Of a stretch of 64,000 nucleotides of DNA, positions 1 through 11,200 are shown one piece after another (within the stretch, counting starts at the first letter, position 1; each line of letters opens with the position of its first letter). A model generated the notes under the pieces. It saw nothing but the letters and a program-made list of their open reading frames with translations. It made no database searches and was not told the DNA's origin. The stretch is taken from assembly GCA_900088475.1 (NCBI GenBank), contig FLMG01000355.1, positions 259,048-323,047 on the forward strand. The letters run 5' to 3'. The stretch comes from Hyphochytrium catenoides (Eukaryota; Sar; Hyphochytriomycetes; Hyphochytriales; Hyphochytriaceae). The translations under genes and the position numbers were made by a program.

Positions 1-60
1 GGAGAGAGGGAGAGAGAGAGGGAGAGAGAGAGAGAGCGAGAGGGAGAGAGCGAGAGGGAA
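1..60. repeat. GA-rich microsatellite at window edge
   Basis: An imperfect (GA)n purine tract interrupted by GGG and GC units. It continues left out of the window. Non-coding: reading frames through it give only Arg/Glu or Ser/Leu low-complexity peptides. Confidence 0.9.
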
Positions 61-526
61 GGAAGCGGAAGCAAGCGGGAGAAAGACAGGTAAACGCAAG
101 AAAGGTTGGGCTGCGAGGACAAATAGAAGTGAAGCAGACGGAGTGAGAGCGCTACGTATACTTCCACTTTGAGTGAGCTTTTTGGGTGTTCAGCCCAGTG
201 GTAGCGGAAGCTAGGATTGGTGCACTCAATTAACTATACTGCTTTATAAGCTTGAAACGGAAATACCAAGTAGTACCTTTCCAGACAGTCGGCCAGCCAA
301 GCTTGGTGATGACTCCGCCCGTCAAGCGGCAAAACAAAGAAAAGAAGCTCTTGAGAGGACCAGGATACATTTTGCTTGATGCCTGTGCCTTCCGGCCTAA
401 CGAGAAACTGGCACCTTTGAGTAGGACCTGACGCAATCTCTTTATTGATGGCTTCGACATGCGAATCAGGAACTGCAAGAAGCGCCCGAATCGCCATTGC
501 TCAGCATCTCCTGGTCGAAGAGTCAC

Positions 527-1708
527 CTAGCTGAGGGCCATGGGACAGAAGGCAGAGGTCGGAGACTGTGGCTGAGAGCCAATCTCTGCAGATGAAGCGT
601 TCTGAGAGAGCGATTGCACGTTGCGGTCTTCCTCACCACTGACAATGGAGATCTTTTGAAGGCTCAGTCTATTGACAAGTCCCGCAGATTTTGGACTCAT
701 GGCATTTCCTTCCATTTCCGATGGTTGAAGAGAGCAGGAAGGGGGTGAACCGATGTAACGCAGCAGTGCGTCTTCCTCTCTAGAGACCACATGCTCATCG
801 TAGTCCCGTCGCTGGTAGTCAACATGGACGAACGCGCGCTCAACCTGGTCCAGCTGCTCCAACTTGAACTGCAGCAGAAGGGCGATGTCATGGGCTTCTT
901 TGACTGTCATATCTGAGGGTAATATGACCTCGAGCTCCACTAGGTATTTGCTCCCAAAATGATAGGCTCGGATAATATCAGGGGACATTGCTGGGTGATG
1001 CATCTCTGCCATGCGTTTGACTTCGCTGATAAAGTCATCGTCCGCTGCGACACCGACTAATTGCAGCACCTGCTCCCTGGCAGTGAATCCCCAGGAGATA
1101 CCAATGAAGATAAAGATAGCTATAGCACCGCAGGCATCCAAGTACCAGAGGCTTGAATAGGAGGCAGAGATCGCAAAGGCCAACACGGCGAAGCTGTTAC
1201 TAATCACGTCGTTGCGATTGTCTTGCGCTATGGCGCTGACTGCTGAAGAGTGATGCAGCTTCCCCACCTCCTTGCAATACAAGTAGAGAAAAAACTTTGT
1301 CACAATTATTACAGAGGCAATAGCCAATGCCGCCACTGACATGTGAGGACTTTCAATGTCTCCATCCGCAAACCCTTTGACAAGCTTGGTGACAGACTCT
1401 TGAACCATGATAACCGCACTGATCCCCATCAAACTTGCAGCAATAATCACCGAGACTGCTTCGTAGCGTGATTTACCGGCAGGATACTGCGTGTAGTCAA
1501 CCTTCCTGGAATTGACGCCGCTCCACCAGAGAAGAGACTGCACCACTAGATCAATCACATTCTCAATAACTGACGAGAGCAGGGCCAGAGACGAGCTTCG
1601 AATGGCTATAGCAAGCATCGACGCTACCACCGTAACGTTGATGGCGAGGGATAGTCGCAGCGAGAAGGCGATATGCCAGGGAGATTTTAACCGTGTCAAG
1701 AGCTCCAT
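527..1708 (-). CDS. Cation diffusion facilitator (Mn/Zn-type CDF transporter)
   Basis: A 393-residue, single-exon membrane protein of the CDF (SLC30/MTP) family, which moves divalent metal ions out of the cytosol in exchange for protons. Six hydrophobic segments are visible near residues 18-36, 42-62, 83-102, 124-144, 164-182 and 188-206. Metal-site positions fit the Mn-CDF/plant MTP8-11 group: E49-x-x-x-D53 in TM2 (often DxxxD) and D163-x-x-x-D167 (DNRND) in TM5. The motif YPAGKSRYE after TM2 is also typical. Residues about 224-308 form the ferredoxin-like cytoplasmic domain, with IRAYHFG, KEAHDIA and VERAFVH matching plant MTPs. The N terminus is short for the Mn group (about 17 residues before TM1), so an upstream exon is possible. 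The last 80 residues are Ser-rich and look disordered. Mn over Zn is inferred from motifs only. Confidence 0.9.
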   Translation of the reverse strand: MELLTRLKSPWHIAFSLRLSLAINVTVVASMLAIAIRSSSLALLSSVIENVIDLVVQSLLWWSGVNSRKVDYTQYPAGKSRYEAVSVIIAASLMGISAVIMVQESVTKLVKGFADGDIESPHMSVAALAIASVIIVTKFFLYLYCKEVGKLHHSSAVSAIAQDNRNDVISNSFAVLAFAISASYSSLWYLDACGAIAIFIFIGISWGFTAREQVLQLVGVAADDDFISEVKRMAEMHHPAMSPDIIRAYHFGSKYLVELEVILPSDMTVKEAHDIALLLQFKLEQLDQVERAFVHVDYQRRDYDEHVVSREEDALLRYIGSPPSCSLQPSEMEGNAMSPKSAGLVNRLSLQKISIVSGEEDRNVQSLSQNASSAEIGSQPQSPTSAFCPMALS

Positions 1709-3187
1709 TTTATCCTTTAAAATGATCTATTCAGCTTGCTCTCTCCAGCGGCGTCTCAACCCTTCCAAGTCTTGTGCTCTGATGGACCTTCAGCAACACT
1801 TCAGTTATGGGGAACAAGTGGAGAAGGTTCTCTTTTGTTCCTTCTTCCTCCTAGAGTAAAAGGGTACTGCCGATCGTACTCTGGCTCGCCCCACGACCTT
1901 CTTCCCGGTCTGGGTCGTACCGCTGTAGAAGATCACCTAGTCCAGCCTTGCAGAATGCAGAAGCAGCAGCTCCTCCTGGCCTTTGCACGCCCGACCACCA
2001 CAAAGTTTGGTCTCGACGCTTGCTGTCGTTCGTCATGGGACATCATCCCCACAGCAGCAGCAACAGCAGCAAAGGGTCACAGGTCACAGAGGAGGAACTA
2101 CCCCAGCGCTGCCGTATCAACACGGCAAGTGCCACATCTTTATTAGCTTCTGCTGTGAGGTTGTTTTCTGTGCACTCGGGGATGGCTCGTTTTGACGATG
2201 TTTATAAACCATTTTATGCTTGTAGACTTTGAAATTCTCATCATATTTCACAAAGTTCACAAAGCAAAATCCCAATGCTTAAAAGGACCCTTTATGTTTC
2301 CACTACCTGAACATATTTGACTGCTCACTTACCAGTTGTCATTTAACAGAAGTTATTCGTCCATAAATGATGGCGCACAACTCTCAAGGCGTTTGCCACT
2401 TGTGTGTACTTGTATCTTGTCACTACCACGGGCTGTACGCCGTCGTTAGAGGAACTACATAGGGTGTGGTACTGCCGTTACCCGCTAAACGGTCCGTTAT
2501 TGCTTGGAACTTCGTCGCCATCACCTCATCATCGCCGCCATCAAGGAGCTGAGAGGCACTGCTTCCTGCAGGGGGTGAAGGCTCTCATTGGATTATCGCT
2601 GTCAGCGGCTAGAGATGGCAGAAGAAGTGCGCTGGTAGTGTGAGGGAGGTGAAGCTCATCGGTATTTATTGGCCGTAGCTATTCTAGAAGTGCTTTCGAA
2701 GATTTCATCACTATTGGGGAAGGCGTTCAGATCGGGAGCTCCCCTCTTGCTTGAGCCGCCGGGTCTGAGGAAGCTCTTGGTATGGTAAATAGTACTCCTA
2801 GCAGGTAGCTAACATAGACACGCCCTGACTAACTAACGTGAATGAATAAAAGGACAACTCACACCATTGGCAGCGTTGTGCGTGGCCCTGGGGCGCCTCG
2901 ATTCAGCTGCACTTTTTTCTGAAACCTGGCGGGGTGTGAGAAGGAACTATCATCTGGCCTAGCTGGCTTCCTAAAACGCTCTGATTAGACAGTGGACTGT
3001 GGTCTAAGGGGGGGTGTTGATAGTAAGTGTGTGCAGGATAGACTGTATGAGAAGTGACGAGAATCACCGGAGACTTGACAGGTGAAATTGGTTAAATCAG
3101 TTAAGGAAGTTGCCCCAAGCCTCTTATACAGGATAACTATCGCTTCTAATCTGTATGGATGACCCTGGCTATGCCTCGGGGATCATG
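1709..3187. other. Intergenic region
   Basis: About 1.5 kb between two minus-strand genes. It holds the 5' flank of the CDF gene, a short CAG/CAA tract near 2050-2075 and a G7 run near 3007. Open frames here are short, lack recognisable domains and do not join through plausible splice sites. I see no RNA gene. Confidence 0.6.
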
Positions 3188-6100
3188 CTAAGCAGCAGGG
3201 ACAGCCCGCCTGTGGGACGATGATCCTCGTCGAGACCGCCTACTCCCTGGAGCCTTCACACTCTTGCTAGGATTGCTCTGCCCTTCCTTTCTCCCGCTCT
3301 CCTGTCTTCTCTTGAGACCCTTGCTACCATGTACTGCTTCGGACTCATTCACTCTTCTATTTCTACTAGCTTTCGAACCTTTTTCTCCTCTCCCTCTGGT
3401 GGAGTCAGTCAAGCCCATCTCTTGCGCAGGAGAAGGCGCGACTAGCCGCTCGATGATGTGTTCTGGCTCCTCTCGAAGATACGTGAGTAGGGAAGGTAGA
3501 ACGCTTCTCATCCGAACAGTCTCCACTTCTTCGTAGCGGGGCAGGTAGGCGAGAATAGCAGCGTACTCGGCCATAGTCACTGTAAGATTTCCATCCTTAC
3601 AGCCGAGAGTATAAGAAGGGCCGTGCACCTCTTGCTTCTCAGCTTTACCTTCTGTCTCCTCACTCTCCTCCTCTAGCCCTTCTACCTCCTCTTGAGCCTC
3701 GGAGACAATTTGCTCCATGATGTTAGCTTCCATCTTAAGTCCACTAAACTGCCCAAATTCTGCAACAGTGGCGCCGTAGGAGCCTTGAGGAGACGCCAAA
3801 GAAGGACCTAAAGATCAACGGTTAGGCAGACAGTCAGCTAACAGTGATAAGATGAGTAACCTGGTGAAACAAAAACAACATGAACGGCAATCTCAAGGAG
3901 AGAGGCGAAAACAAGACAGCAAATGAGCCGGGCACAGATGTAGATAAGAGTCTAAGTATGACTGTCGGTGAATCGTTACCTTTTTCTCCCACCACAGGGC
4001 TGCTCACCGCCCGGCGAACTTCTTCCTCCTCTGTAAGTGGGCTAACATCTACCTCCTCAGGGCGGTCGGCTAAGCCTCTATCGTCCTCTTTCCGACCTAC
4101 TGCAGAGGAACTCTCTTCTACAACCTCGTCCCTATCTTCAAGTCCACAGACCTCTTCTCTGTTTAGCGCATCTTCTTCTCTTCTGTCTGCCTCTTGATGT
4201 TCTTTAGATTCATCCGTTGAAGCGGACTGAAAGAAGCCTGTTTCACCGTTTGCGGGTTGTTCCTCTCCCTCGATACTGAGATCGAATGACCGATCGACAC
4301 TCCCAATGGTCGCCATCTCGCTATAATCATCTGTAGGCTCCACTTCGCCTTCCATCTCCCTACCTTCATCCACCACATTCTGCCCTGGCGATACCGGGCG
4401 AAGAGAAAGAATGGATTGTTCGGTGGCAATGGCTTCTGAGGCGTCGTCTATAAACTCATTGACAATTAGAGAAATCTCTTCTTCTTCGGCCAGAAGTGCC
4501 AGTTCTTCATCCTCTGCAGCCTCCTGTGTCGTAGCGGTTAAGTCCGCGACTTCCTCTTCTGTTGTTTGTTCCTGATCCAAAGATAATGTCTCTTCCACGC
4601 TCTGTTTGCTGACAATGGCTCCTGAGGCGTCTTCTATAACTTCACTGACAATCAGAGAGATTTCTTCTTCCTCCACACGATGTGTACGGTCTTCTTCCTC
4701 TGCTGCCTTCTCTGTAGTGGCTTTCAGGTTGGTGGAGACTTCCTCCTCTGTCTTTACCTGATCTGAAGACAATCCCTCTTCAACGCTCTTTGTCGAAGAA
4801 TGCTCCTGAACCTGAGCATAGACTGGAGTGAGCTCTTCAGCATCTTGTCCCACCCCAGGTTCCTCGCCCAGCAGGGGTCCTCCTTCCTCCTCTTTTTGTG
4901 GTTCCTGCATCTCAGGAGGTCTTTCGCTCTCGGCCGTAGTTTCAGGAGGCATTATGACGTTTGAAGCTGCCTCTTCGGCTACCACCGCTCTTCTGTTGAT
5001 CTCCTCTAACTCTGCAAGTCCTTTGGTGCTTACAGCATCACAGCTGTTCCTCTCTTCTTCAGTTCTTCCACCAAGCTCTCCTTGACTACTCCCGCCGTTT
5101 TGTGGCAATGTATCCCTCTCATCAACTCTTGAGGAATCGTCTGTCTGCACCCTTTGGGGCTCTGGAGAAGATGCTAGAGGTCCTGGACAGGTAGCGGCTT
5201 TAGGTAGAACAGAAGATGCGGATGAAGTCTGCTCTTCAAGAATAGCGTTCCACTTCTTAGAAAGGTTGGTCACGAGCTGCTTCTCTCCCAGAGCCTTCCA
5301 ATCTGGTAAAGTGTCTTCGGCTCTTGGCTTCTCCTCCTTTACACCCTCTATAATCATTACCTGCTCATCGTCTGTGTTCCTCCCTGATCTTTCGGGCCGC
5401 TGAACAACGTTTCTGATTTGTCTTTGCTCAGATATTGCTGCTGAGCTCTTCTCAATCTTGGTAACTTCTTCTGGGGGAGCTGGTCCCGATGGTGCTTGGG
5501 AGTGTAGGAGAACGTAGAAGGACACAGCGAGAAGCCCTTCCTCTTGGAGGACGTCGTCTTTGCCAGGCGCAGTAAGAGGAAGAGCACGGGCCGACCGGAT
5601 AAAGAGAGGTAGGTGGGAGGTAGGTCGCGGGAGGGACGATGGTGGAAGGATCTGGTAGTAGTATAAGTTGGTAGGAGCTGGGTAGAGAGATGGTCCTTCT
5701 TCTTGGCCACTGATTGTGGCAGGATGGCGAGAGCGCCTCTCCTCCGTGGCCTCAACTTGTTCTAACGTATTTTCACTGTCATGCGGGAGTGAGAATTCTG
5801 GCTCTTTCTCCTGTCTCTCTCTAATTGGGGTACTTGTAGTTGAGGCAAATACCTCTGATGCGGTCTCTTCCTTTCTTTCTTCTGCCTCTTTTGGGCCGTA
5901 ACCCTGCTCCACCACTGTCTGACCGCTTTTTTCCTCCTCTGACTCTCTTTTCCCAAACCTCTTGCTTCGGTCAATCCCATGTACCATTTCTTTAGGGGAA
6001 GCGGGCAGTTCTGTCAGCGCTTTAGCAGTAGTTTCTGGGCCTCCTATCATTTCAATTGCTGCTCTTCCTGTTTCTTTCATCTCCAGCGGTGTAGAACGGC

Positions 6101-6884
6101 TCTTTGACTCTAGAGATCCATCTTGTCCGCCAGGTTGCTTCGTCTTTGGGGTAACCCTTAGCATCTCAGAATAGTAGGAGAGGAGATTAAGACCTTCTTC
6201 TACACATAGATGCAATGGTGCGCCTGTCTCTTCCAGAGCGGTAATGGAAAGAGGAAGGCCGTGGGGGAACTGAGCCGGGGAAGAGGAAGAAGTGACTGAC
6301 ATCCGAACGAGGTCTGTACCATGTAACTGGGTAAATACTGCCGTAGAAGCTTTAAACTCGTCGTCAAGCTCTCTCTGAGCTTTAAGATCCTCACTAATTT
6401 CCTGGGCGGGGCTGTTAGGAGCAGCAGGCATGCCCCACTCTGCTTCCTTTTGCACTCCATTCTCCTTTTTGTCACTTTGGAGGACAGGAGACAGAGAGAC
6501 TAAAGCATCTTTGGCTGCCTTTATAGTCTCACTTTCTCTCTGGTCGTGAGTCTTATTTCCGCCGCCCGTTGCGTCTCGAAGGCTGTAGACGTAAGTCATG
6601 GGGTCAGGACCTACTCCTGGGAGAGGAGGAGCGGAAGAGAGGCTGAACACCTTCGAAGAACCGCGTTCTGCCATGTTCGGAGAGAGTTTCAGTGGAGCGC
6701 TAAGAGGAAGAAGGGAGTCAAAGTAGTGAAACAGACCCAGACCCTCATCCTGATAGTGGTCGTAAGCGAGAAGTGGAGCCTCTATCCGATCTGTGATCCT
6801 CAGCTCCCCATTACTGACTGGCCCAGCTGGAGACTCCATAGCGTGCTCTCGGTCCACAAAGATCCAATCGTCCATCCTCTCCAC
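3188..6884 (-). CDS. Large acidic low-complexity protein, unknown function (2 exons)
   Basis: Two exons join cleanly: complement(3980..6884) and complement(3188..3807). The donor is GAAAAAG|GTAACG and the acceptor TTTAG|GTCC; the 172-nt intron is phase 1 and splits a Gly codon. The predicted protein is about 1174 residues. I do not recognise the family. Residues 1-100 look folded (MDDWIFVDREHAME, then LLAYDHYQDEGLGLFHYFDS). A second possibly folded patch with aromatic and Pro residues lies near residues 400-470 (NLYYYQILPPSSLPRP). The middle is Glu/Ser/Thr-rich and contains two tandem copies of a unit of about 62 residues (roughly 700-761 and 762-823), each with EEEISLIV followed by an acidic DAS motif. 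The C terminus is Arg/Lys/Ser-rich and could bind nucleic acid or act as an NLS. No TM or signal peptide. Confidence 0.75.
4438..4790 (-). repeat. Internal 62-codon tandem duplication
   Basis: Two diverged in-frame copies lie 186 bp apart inside the acidic protein gene. Both encode SVEE-x-LS-x-DQ, then TEEEV, then an Ala/Glu-rich stretch, then EEEISLIV and DAS-(G/E)-AI. On the + strand the match is easy to see around 4438 and 4624 (GAGGCGTC then TCTATAA). Divergence is modest at both nucleotide and protein level, which implies a fairly old duplication under some constraint. Confidence 0.8.
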
Positions 6885-7775
6885 TGTTCACCTTAAGCTT
6901 CTCTCGTCCAAGTCTCTACTGGGCGATCGCGGCGGTAGCAGTAACCTAACTGAGCACCAACAGGCAGTGAAGCGAGACTGCACAGGCCGAAGGACGACAG
7001 CTGCGTCCTACACCTTGAACTCAAAATGTTAGCCTACCGAGGAACTCTTCTATCAAGCGGGAGGATCGCCCTCAGCAGCCCTCGTCAATCTGTCAGGACA
7101 GCCAACTTGTCTCTTCCTTTCCGAAGTTCTCAGAGGCGATCCAGGGCAATAGAGAAATGAAGGGAAGCTGTGGAGAAAGGAAGGAAGGAAGGAGGCTGAT
7201 GTGAGAGGTGAGGAGAGACGAGGAGGACAGAAAGAGAAAAGAGGAAGATCATCCCTGAACTCCGGGGGGAGATCTGTATCTCGCCTGAGAAAGCATATGG
7301 TCAACCCGCCGATCTCCTGACCTTGACGGGTTATCCGTCTCGTAGGCTAGACTTAGTCGTATTTTGTTTACGCATTGTGATTACGTCGGTAGTAGTTTTG
7401 ATTGATACACACTGTGTATATAAAGCTTTGATTAGATACCGTACAGCAACCAAGAGAGGTCGCTTTTGGGAGTTGGGTGAACATCGCGACAAAGTCACCT
7501 AGAGGGAGGCCCTTTCTTGATAAATTGTTTTTTTTTATCAGAGTAGCCGACGACACCCCTGCTCTACTCTGTCAAAAGGACTACGGTGGGCCCTGGCGCT
7601 GCACACATAGGGTTTGCAGCGCTAACCCTCCAGATCTGAGGAAACCTCAAGTATGAGAGCGAAACGACACAGACACATCATGGGGCTTCTGAGGGAAAGC
7701 CGAGAGAGAGAAAACAAGTACAGAAGGAGAGAGAAAGAGAAAAAGAGAGAGAGAGAGACAGAGAGAGAGAGAGAG

Positions 7776-7810
<35 letters not shown>

Positions 7811-8200
7811 GAGGGCGACAAGACAGAGGAAAAGAAGAGAGACGAGAAGGAAGAGGGAAAGAACGAGCACCCAAGAGGGGAAGGCGAAGAGGGAAGGAGA
7901 GAGGAGTACAGGGAAGCGCGATCGAAGAAGCGGCATCGACAGATTGACGGGCGAGCCTAACATCAGCCAAGCTGAGGTGGAGCTGCAACAATGAAACTCT
8001 CTTAGTCCCGAACAGTGGAAGACACGACTGGATATCACATCGGCTGCTCCTCTAGACAACAAGGAAAGAGGGATGAGCTTCCAGCGACCGAGCCGCGACT
8101 GGGAGCTCAATGGACGTTCCTCAGGCTGAGTGAATGCAAGGTGCTGCGGTGGTTACGTGCGATTTACTTAACTCGCGCTAGACAATCCTGGCTTCCCGTC
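6885..8200. other. Divergent intergenic region with GA tract
   Basis: This separates the divergently transcribed acidic-protein gene (-) and the NEK kinase gene (+), so it should contain both promoters. It includes a GGAAGG run near 7175-7195 and a long GA microsatellite at about 7698-7810. The open frames over the microsatellite encode only Arg/Glu or Ser/Leu repeats and were not accepted as genes. Confidence 0.6.
7698..7810. repeat. (GA)n microsatellite
   Basis: About 110 bp of near-pure GA/AG dinucleotides with occasional AAA and ACA interruptions, roughly 400 bp upstream of the NEK kinase start codon. Such purine tracts can act as GAGA-type promoter elements, but nothing in the sequence proves that here. 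Confidence 0.9.
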
Positions 8201-11200
8201 ATGGAGAACTATGAAATGGTCAAGGCCCTAGGCAAGGGCTCCTATGGGAAGGTAGGCCCTTCCCCTAGCTTTGGTCATGTCTCGCCTCCTTATACGCCGT
8301 GTAAGGCTCGTAAGACCTAACCGCCAGTTATTCCAGGTGTATCTGATGCGCCGCAAAGCTGACAAGCGGCTAGTCTGCATCAAGCTTGTTAAGCTGAAGG
8401 GGTTAGGAGAGAAAGAGCGGTAGGACTTACAAGGATGAGTGCCTAGACCAAGTTCTATATGGCGCTGTCCATCCCTCTCCTCGTACCACTACTCTTTTGT
8501 TCCACTTTGAAGTCTTTCCCTCTTGTTCTGAACGCCAACGTCCCCCGGTCTCTGTCTTTCTGTCCTCTCTCGACCTCTTCCTCCCCACCATTATCCGTTC
8601 GTTCAACCCTCAGCGAAGGGCTCCTCCAGTATATATATATATATAAAGTAGTTCTGGCTCACTCACTCCTATCCTACGCAACGTCGCCTGCGCATAACTC
8701 GTCCCTGCACGCTTCTCCTTTCAGGCAAGGCTGCCAACAGGAGGTAGAGCTAATGAAGAAGCTTATTCATCCATTCATTGTGGGCTATCAGGACGCATTC
8801 TTGAGCGAGAATAAAGAGAGACTCTGCATTGTGATGAACTACTGCGATGGAGGAGACCTAGAGGAGCTCTTAGGGAGAGCAAAAGGGGGAAGAATCTCGG
8901 AAGGGAAAATTCTGCGCTGCTTCGTTCAGGTCAGCTCTCTTAGTACTAACTGCATATGTTGGCCTCATTGTCCTGGGCCCCGTCCGTCTCTCTTCTCCTC
9001 TCCTGTAGGTAGCGCTGGGGCTGCAGTACATGCACGAGCAACACATCTTACACCGGGACCTGAAGACCAAGAATATCTTTCTTCTCAGTAATGGCAGTCT
9101 AGTGCTGGGAGACCTCGGCATATCCAAGGTATGGAAACAATTCTTGAATTGCAGCGCTTTAGACTGTTCGACGACAGCAAACATGGCAGTGAAGATATAG
9201 CAAGGACAATTCGACGAGAAAAGTGGCCTTTCTTTCTAGAGATAGTCACGATCTATCCGTTCTCTTCCTTTCGCATCAGCTCTTGGCTACTTGCGCATTG
9301 TCTCCAATGCCATTCTGCAGATCTCTACTTTACCGTTCCTGCTATGCGTTCCGCCTGCCACACTATTTCTGAACGTATACCATGTCCCTGTTGAAGATGC
9401 TGGATAGTACGAATGACTTCGCAAGTACTTGCATTGGCACTCCCTACTACATGAGCCCGGAGCTGTTCCGTCACGAGGTCGGCGAGACGCCTTCTCTTGC
9501 CTTTCTCTTCTTGTTGTTTTTCTTTATAATGAACCATCATCTTCACCCCCGCGCGCGTCCTTTCAGGTTGTCCAACTTTCTGCCTTCGTTCCTCTTGCAA
9601 CCACCCGTCATCTTCTTCCTTTTTGTTCTTCCGACAGGGCAAGAACGGTGATATGATGTCTTATCCCAGGTTATTCTCACCGGTTTCTTCCCCAAACTCT
9701 AGCCCTATAGCTACAAGTCTGACCTCTGGTCTTTGGGTTGCATCTTGTATGAGATGTGTGCCCTCCGGCGCCCCTTCGAAGCACAAACTCTCAGTGGATT
9801 GGCTTTGAAGATAAGAAGAGGCCATTTCTCTCCTCTCCCAGCCTCATATAGTAAGCAGGTAAGGAACAGGCCGACCTGTGAAAATAAGAAGAGGGAAACA
9901 CCAAGAGAAGACATCATAAAGTGAAAATGGATGGGTCAGAGAGCCTGTAGTCGTAGGCTGGGGAGATTATTAAACCTTGGTAGCAACAGCATGCAATTGA
10001 AGAAGATCGTCAAGTCGAGAGGCAGTTGCTAGACAGAATTAGGGTCGAAGAGGGTTAGAGGTCATACTCTATTGTGATGATTTAAGGGGTTGATATTAGA
10101 TTAGGACTGGTGTTTGGTTGATCGGTAACATTCCTATCTTCCGCCCGCAGCTACGAGACTTAGTAGGCTCCATGCTCTCCGTCCAGTGAGTGTCCGAATC
10201 GTGCTGCGGAAGTTATACTGTCTCTGCTGACTTAGGCCCACTTCCTTCGTTTGAACGTTCCTAACTGCTGAACTTCCGTTCCGACTGTCTACCAGGGTAC
10301 ATCGGAGACCATCAATACCTGAGATATTATCTCGCTCCTTCATAAAAAAGCACATTGAGGAGCTCTTGGTTGACATCACGCAGAGGTGAGACAAGTTAAG
10401 CGAGGCCAGACTAGAAGAAGGGAGTGCACAAGGACATGGAAAGAAAGAGGGACAGATCTCCCACCTCATAAAAACTAGCAAACAATCGGAGGGGGGACTT
10501 AGGAGAGACAATAAGGATCTAATCTTCTAATCCCATCGCACTCCACCAGGGATGTGAAGGAAGGGTCTAGCTCCCTATCGACTCCAATTGGAGGGACAGA
10601 AAGAGACCTCCATCTAAAGAAGGCGCAAGTCAGTAATCTGCTTGACCAGCTATCTGGGCTGGGAATGAAGGTCTCTGCGTCATATCCTGTCCTTTTACCT
10701 CTCGATCGACTCCAATTGCTTTACCGCTTTACAAGGAGCCCCTCATTATTCTTTGGTTAGCCTCTGTACACTGACCAATAAAGCAGGCGATGGTGTCCAG
10801 AGTTCGCACGGGTCCTCCGTCCAACGACCTCGTGGAGAAAAAGAGCAAGATCATGATTGAAAGGCATCGCTCCGCACTGGAGAGGGAAGAAGAGCGAAAG
10901 ATTGCGGTCCAGGTCCGTTGTTCTTTCTTGAGGAGCAGCTGAACCATTAGTCTCACCTAAGGTTCCACGCAGAATGCACTAGAGAAGCTTAGACAACAGC
11001 GAGAAGAAAGAATAAGGCGGGTAAGAGCAGGACTACGAAGGGAAATATAAAGAAGTGGCGGCCGTGAAAATAGCAGATGTTTGAGTTCGAATGGGCGGGA
11101 GGAAGAAGAATCACTTGAGTAGTTCTGGCTTCAAGTAAACGGTGAAGTGAAAAAATTAGAGAAGCAGGAAGCGCAAGCGGTTTGAGGTCTTGACATATAA

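Noticed and set aside
7622-8110. Ser/Leu-rich minus-strand frame of 162 codons
   Set aside because: It runs through the GA microsatellite at 7698-7810 and has no other features.
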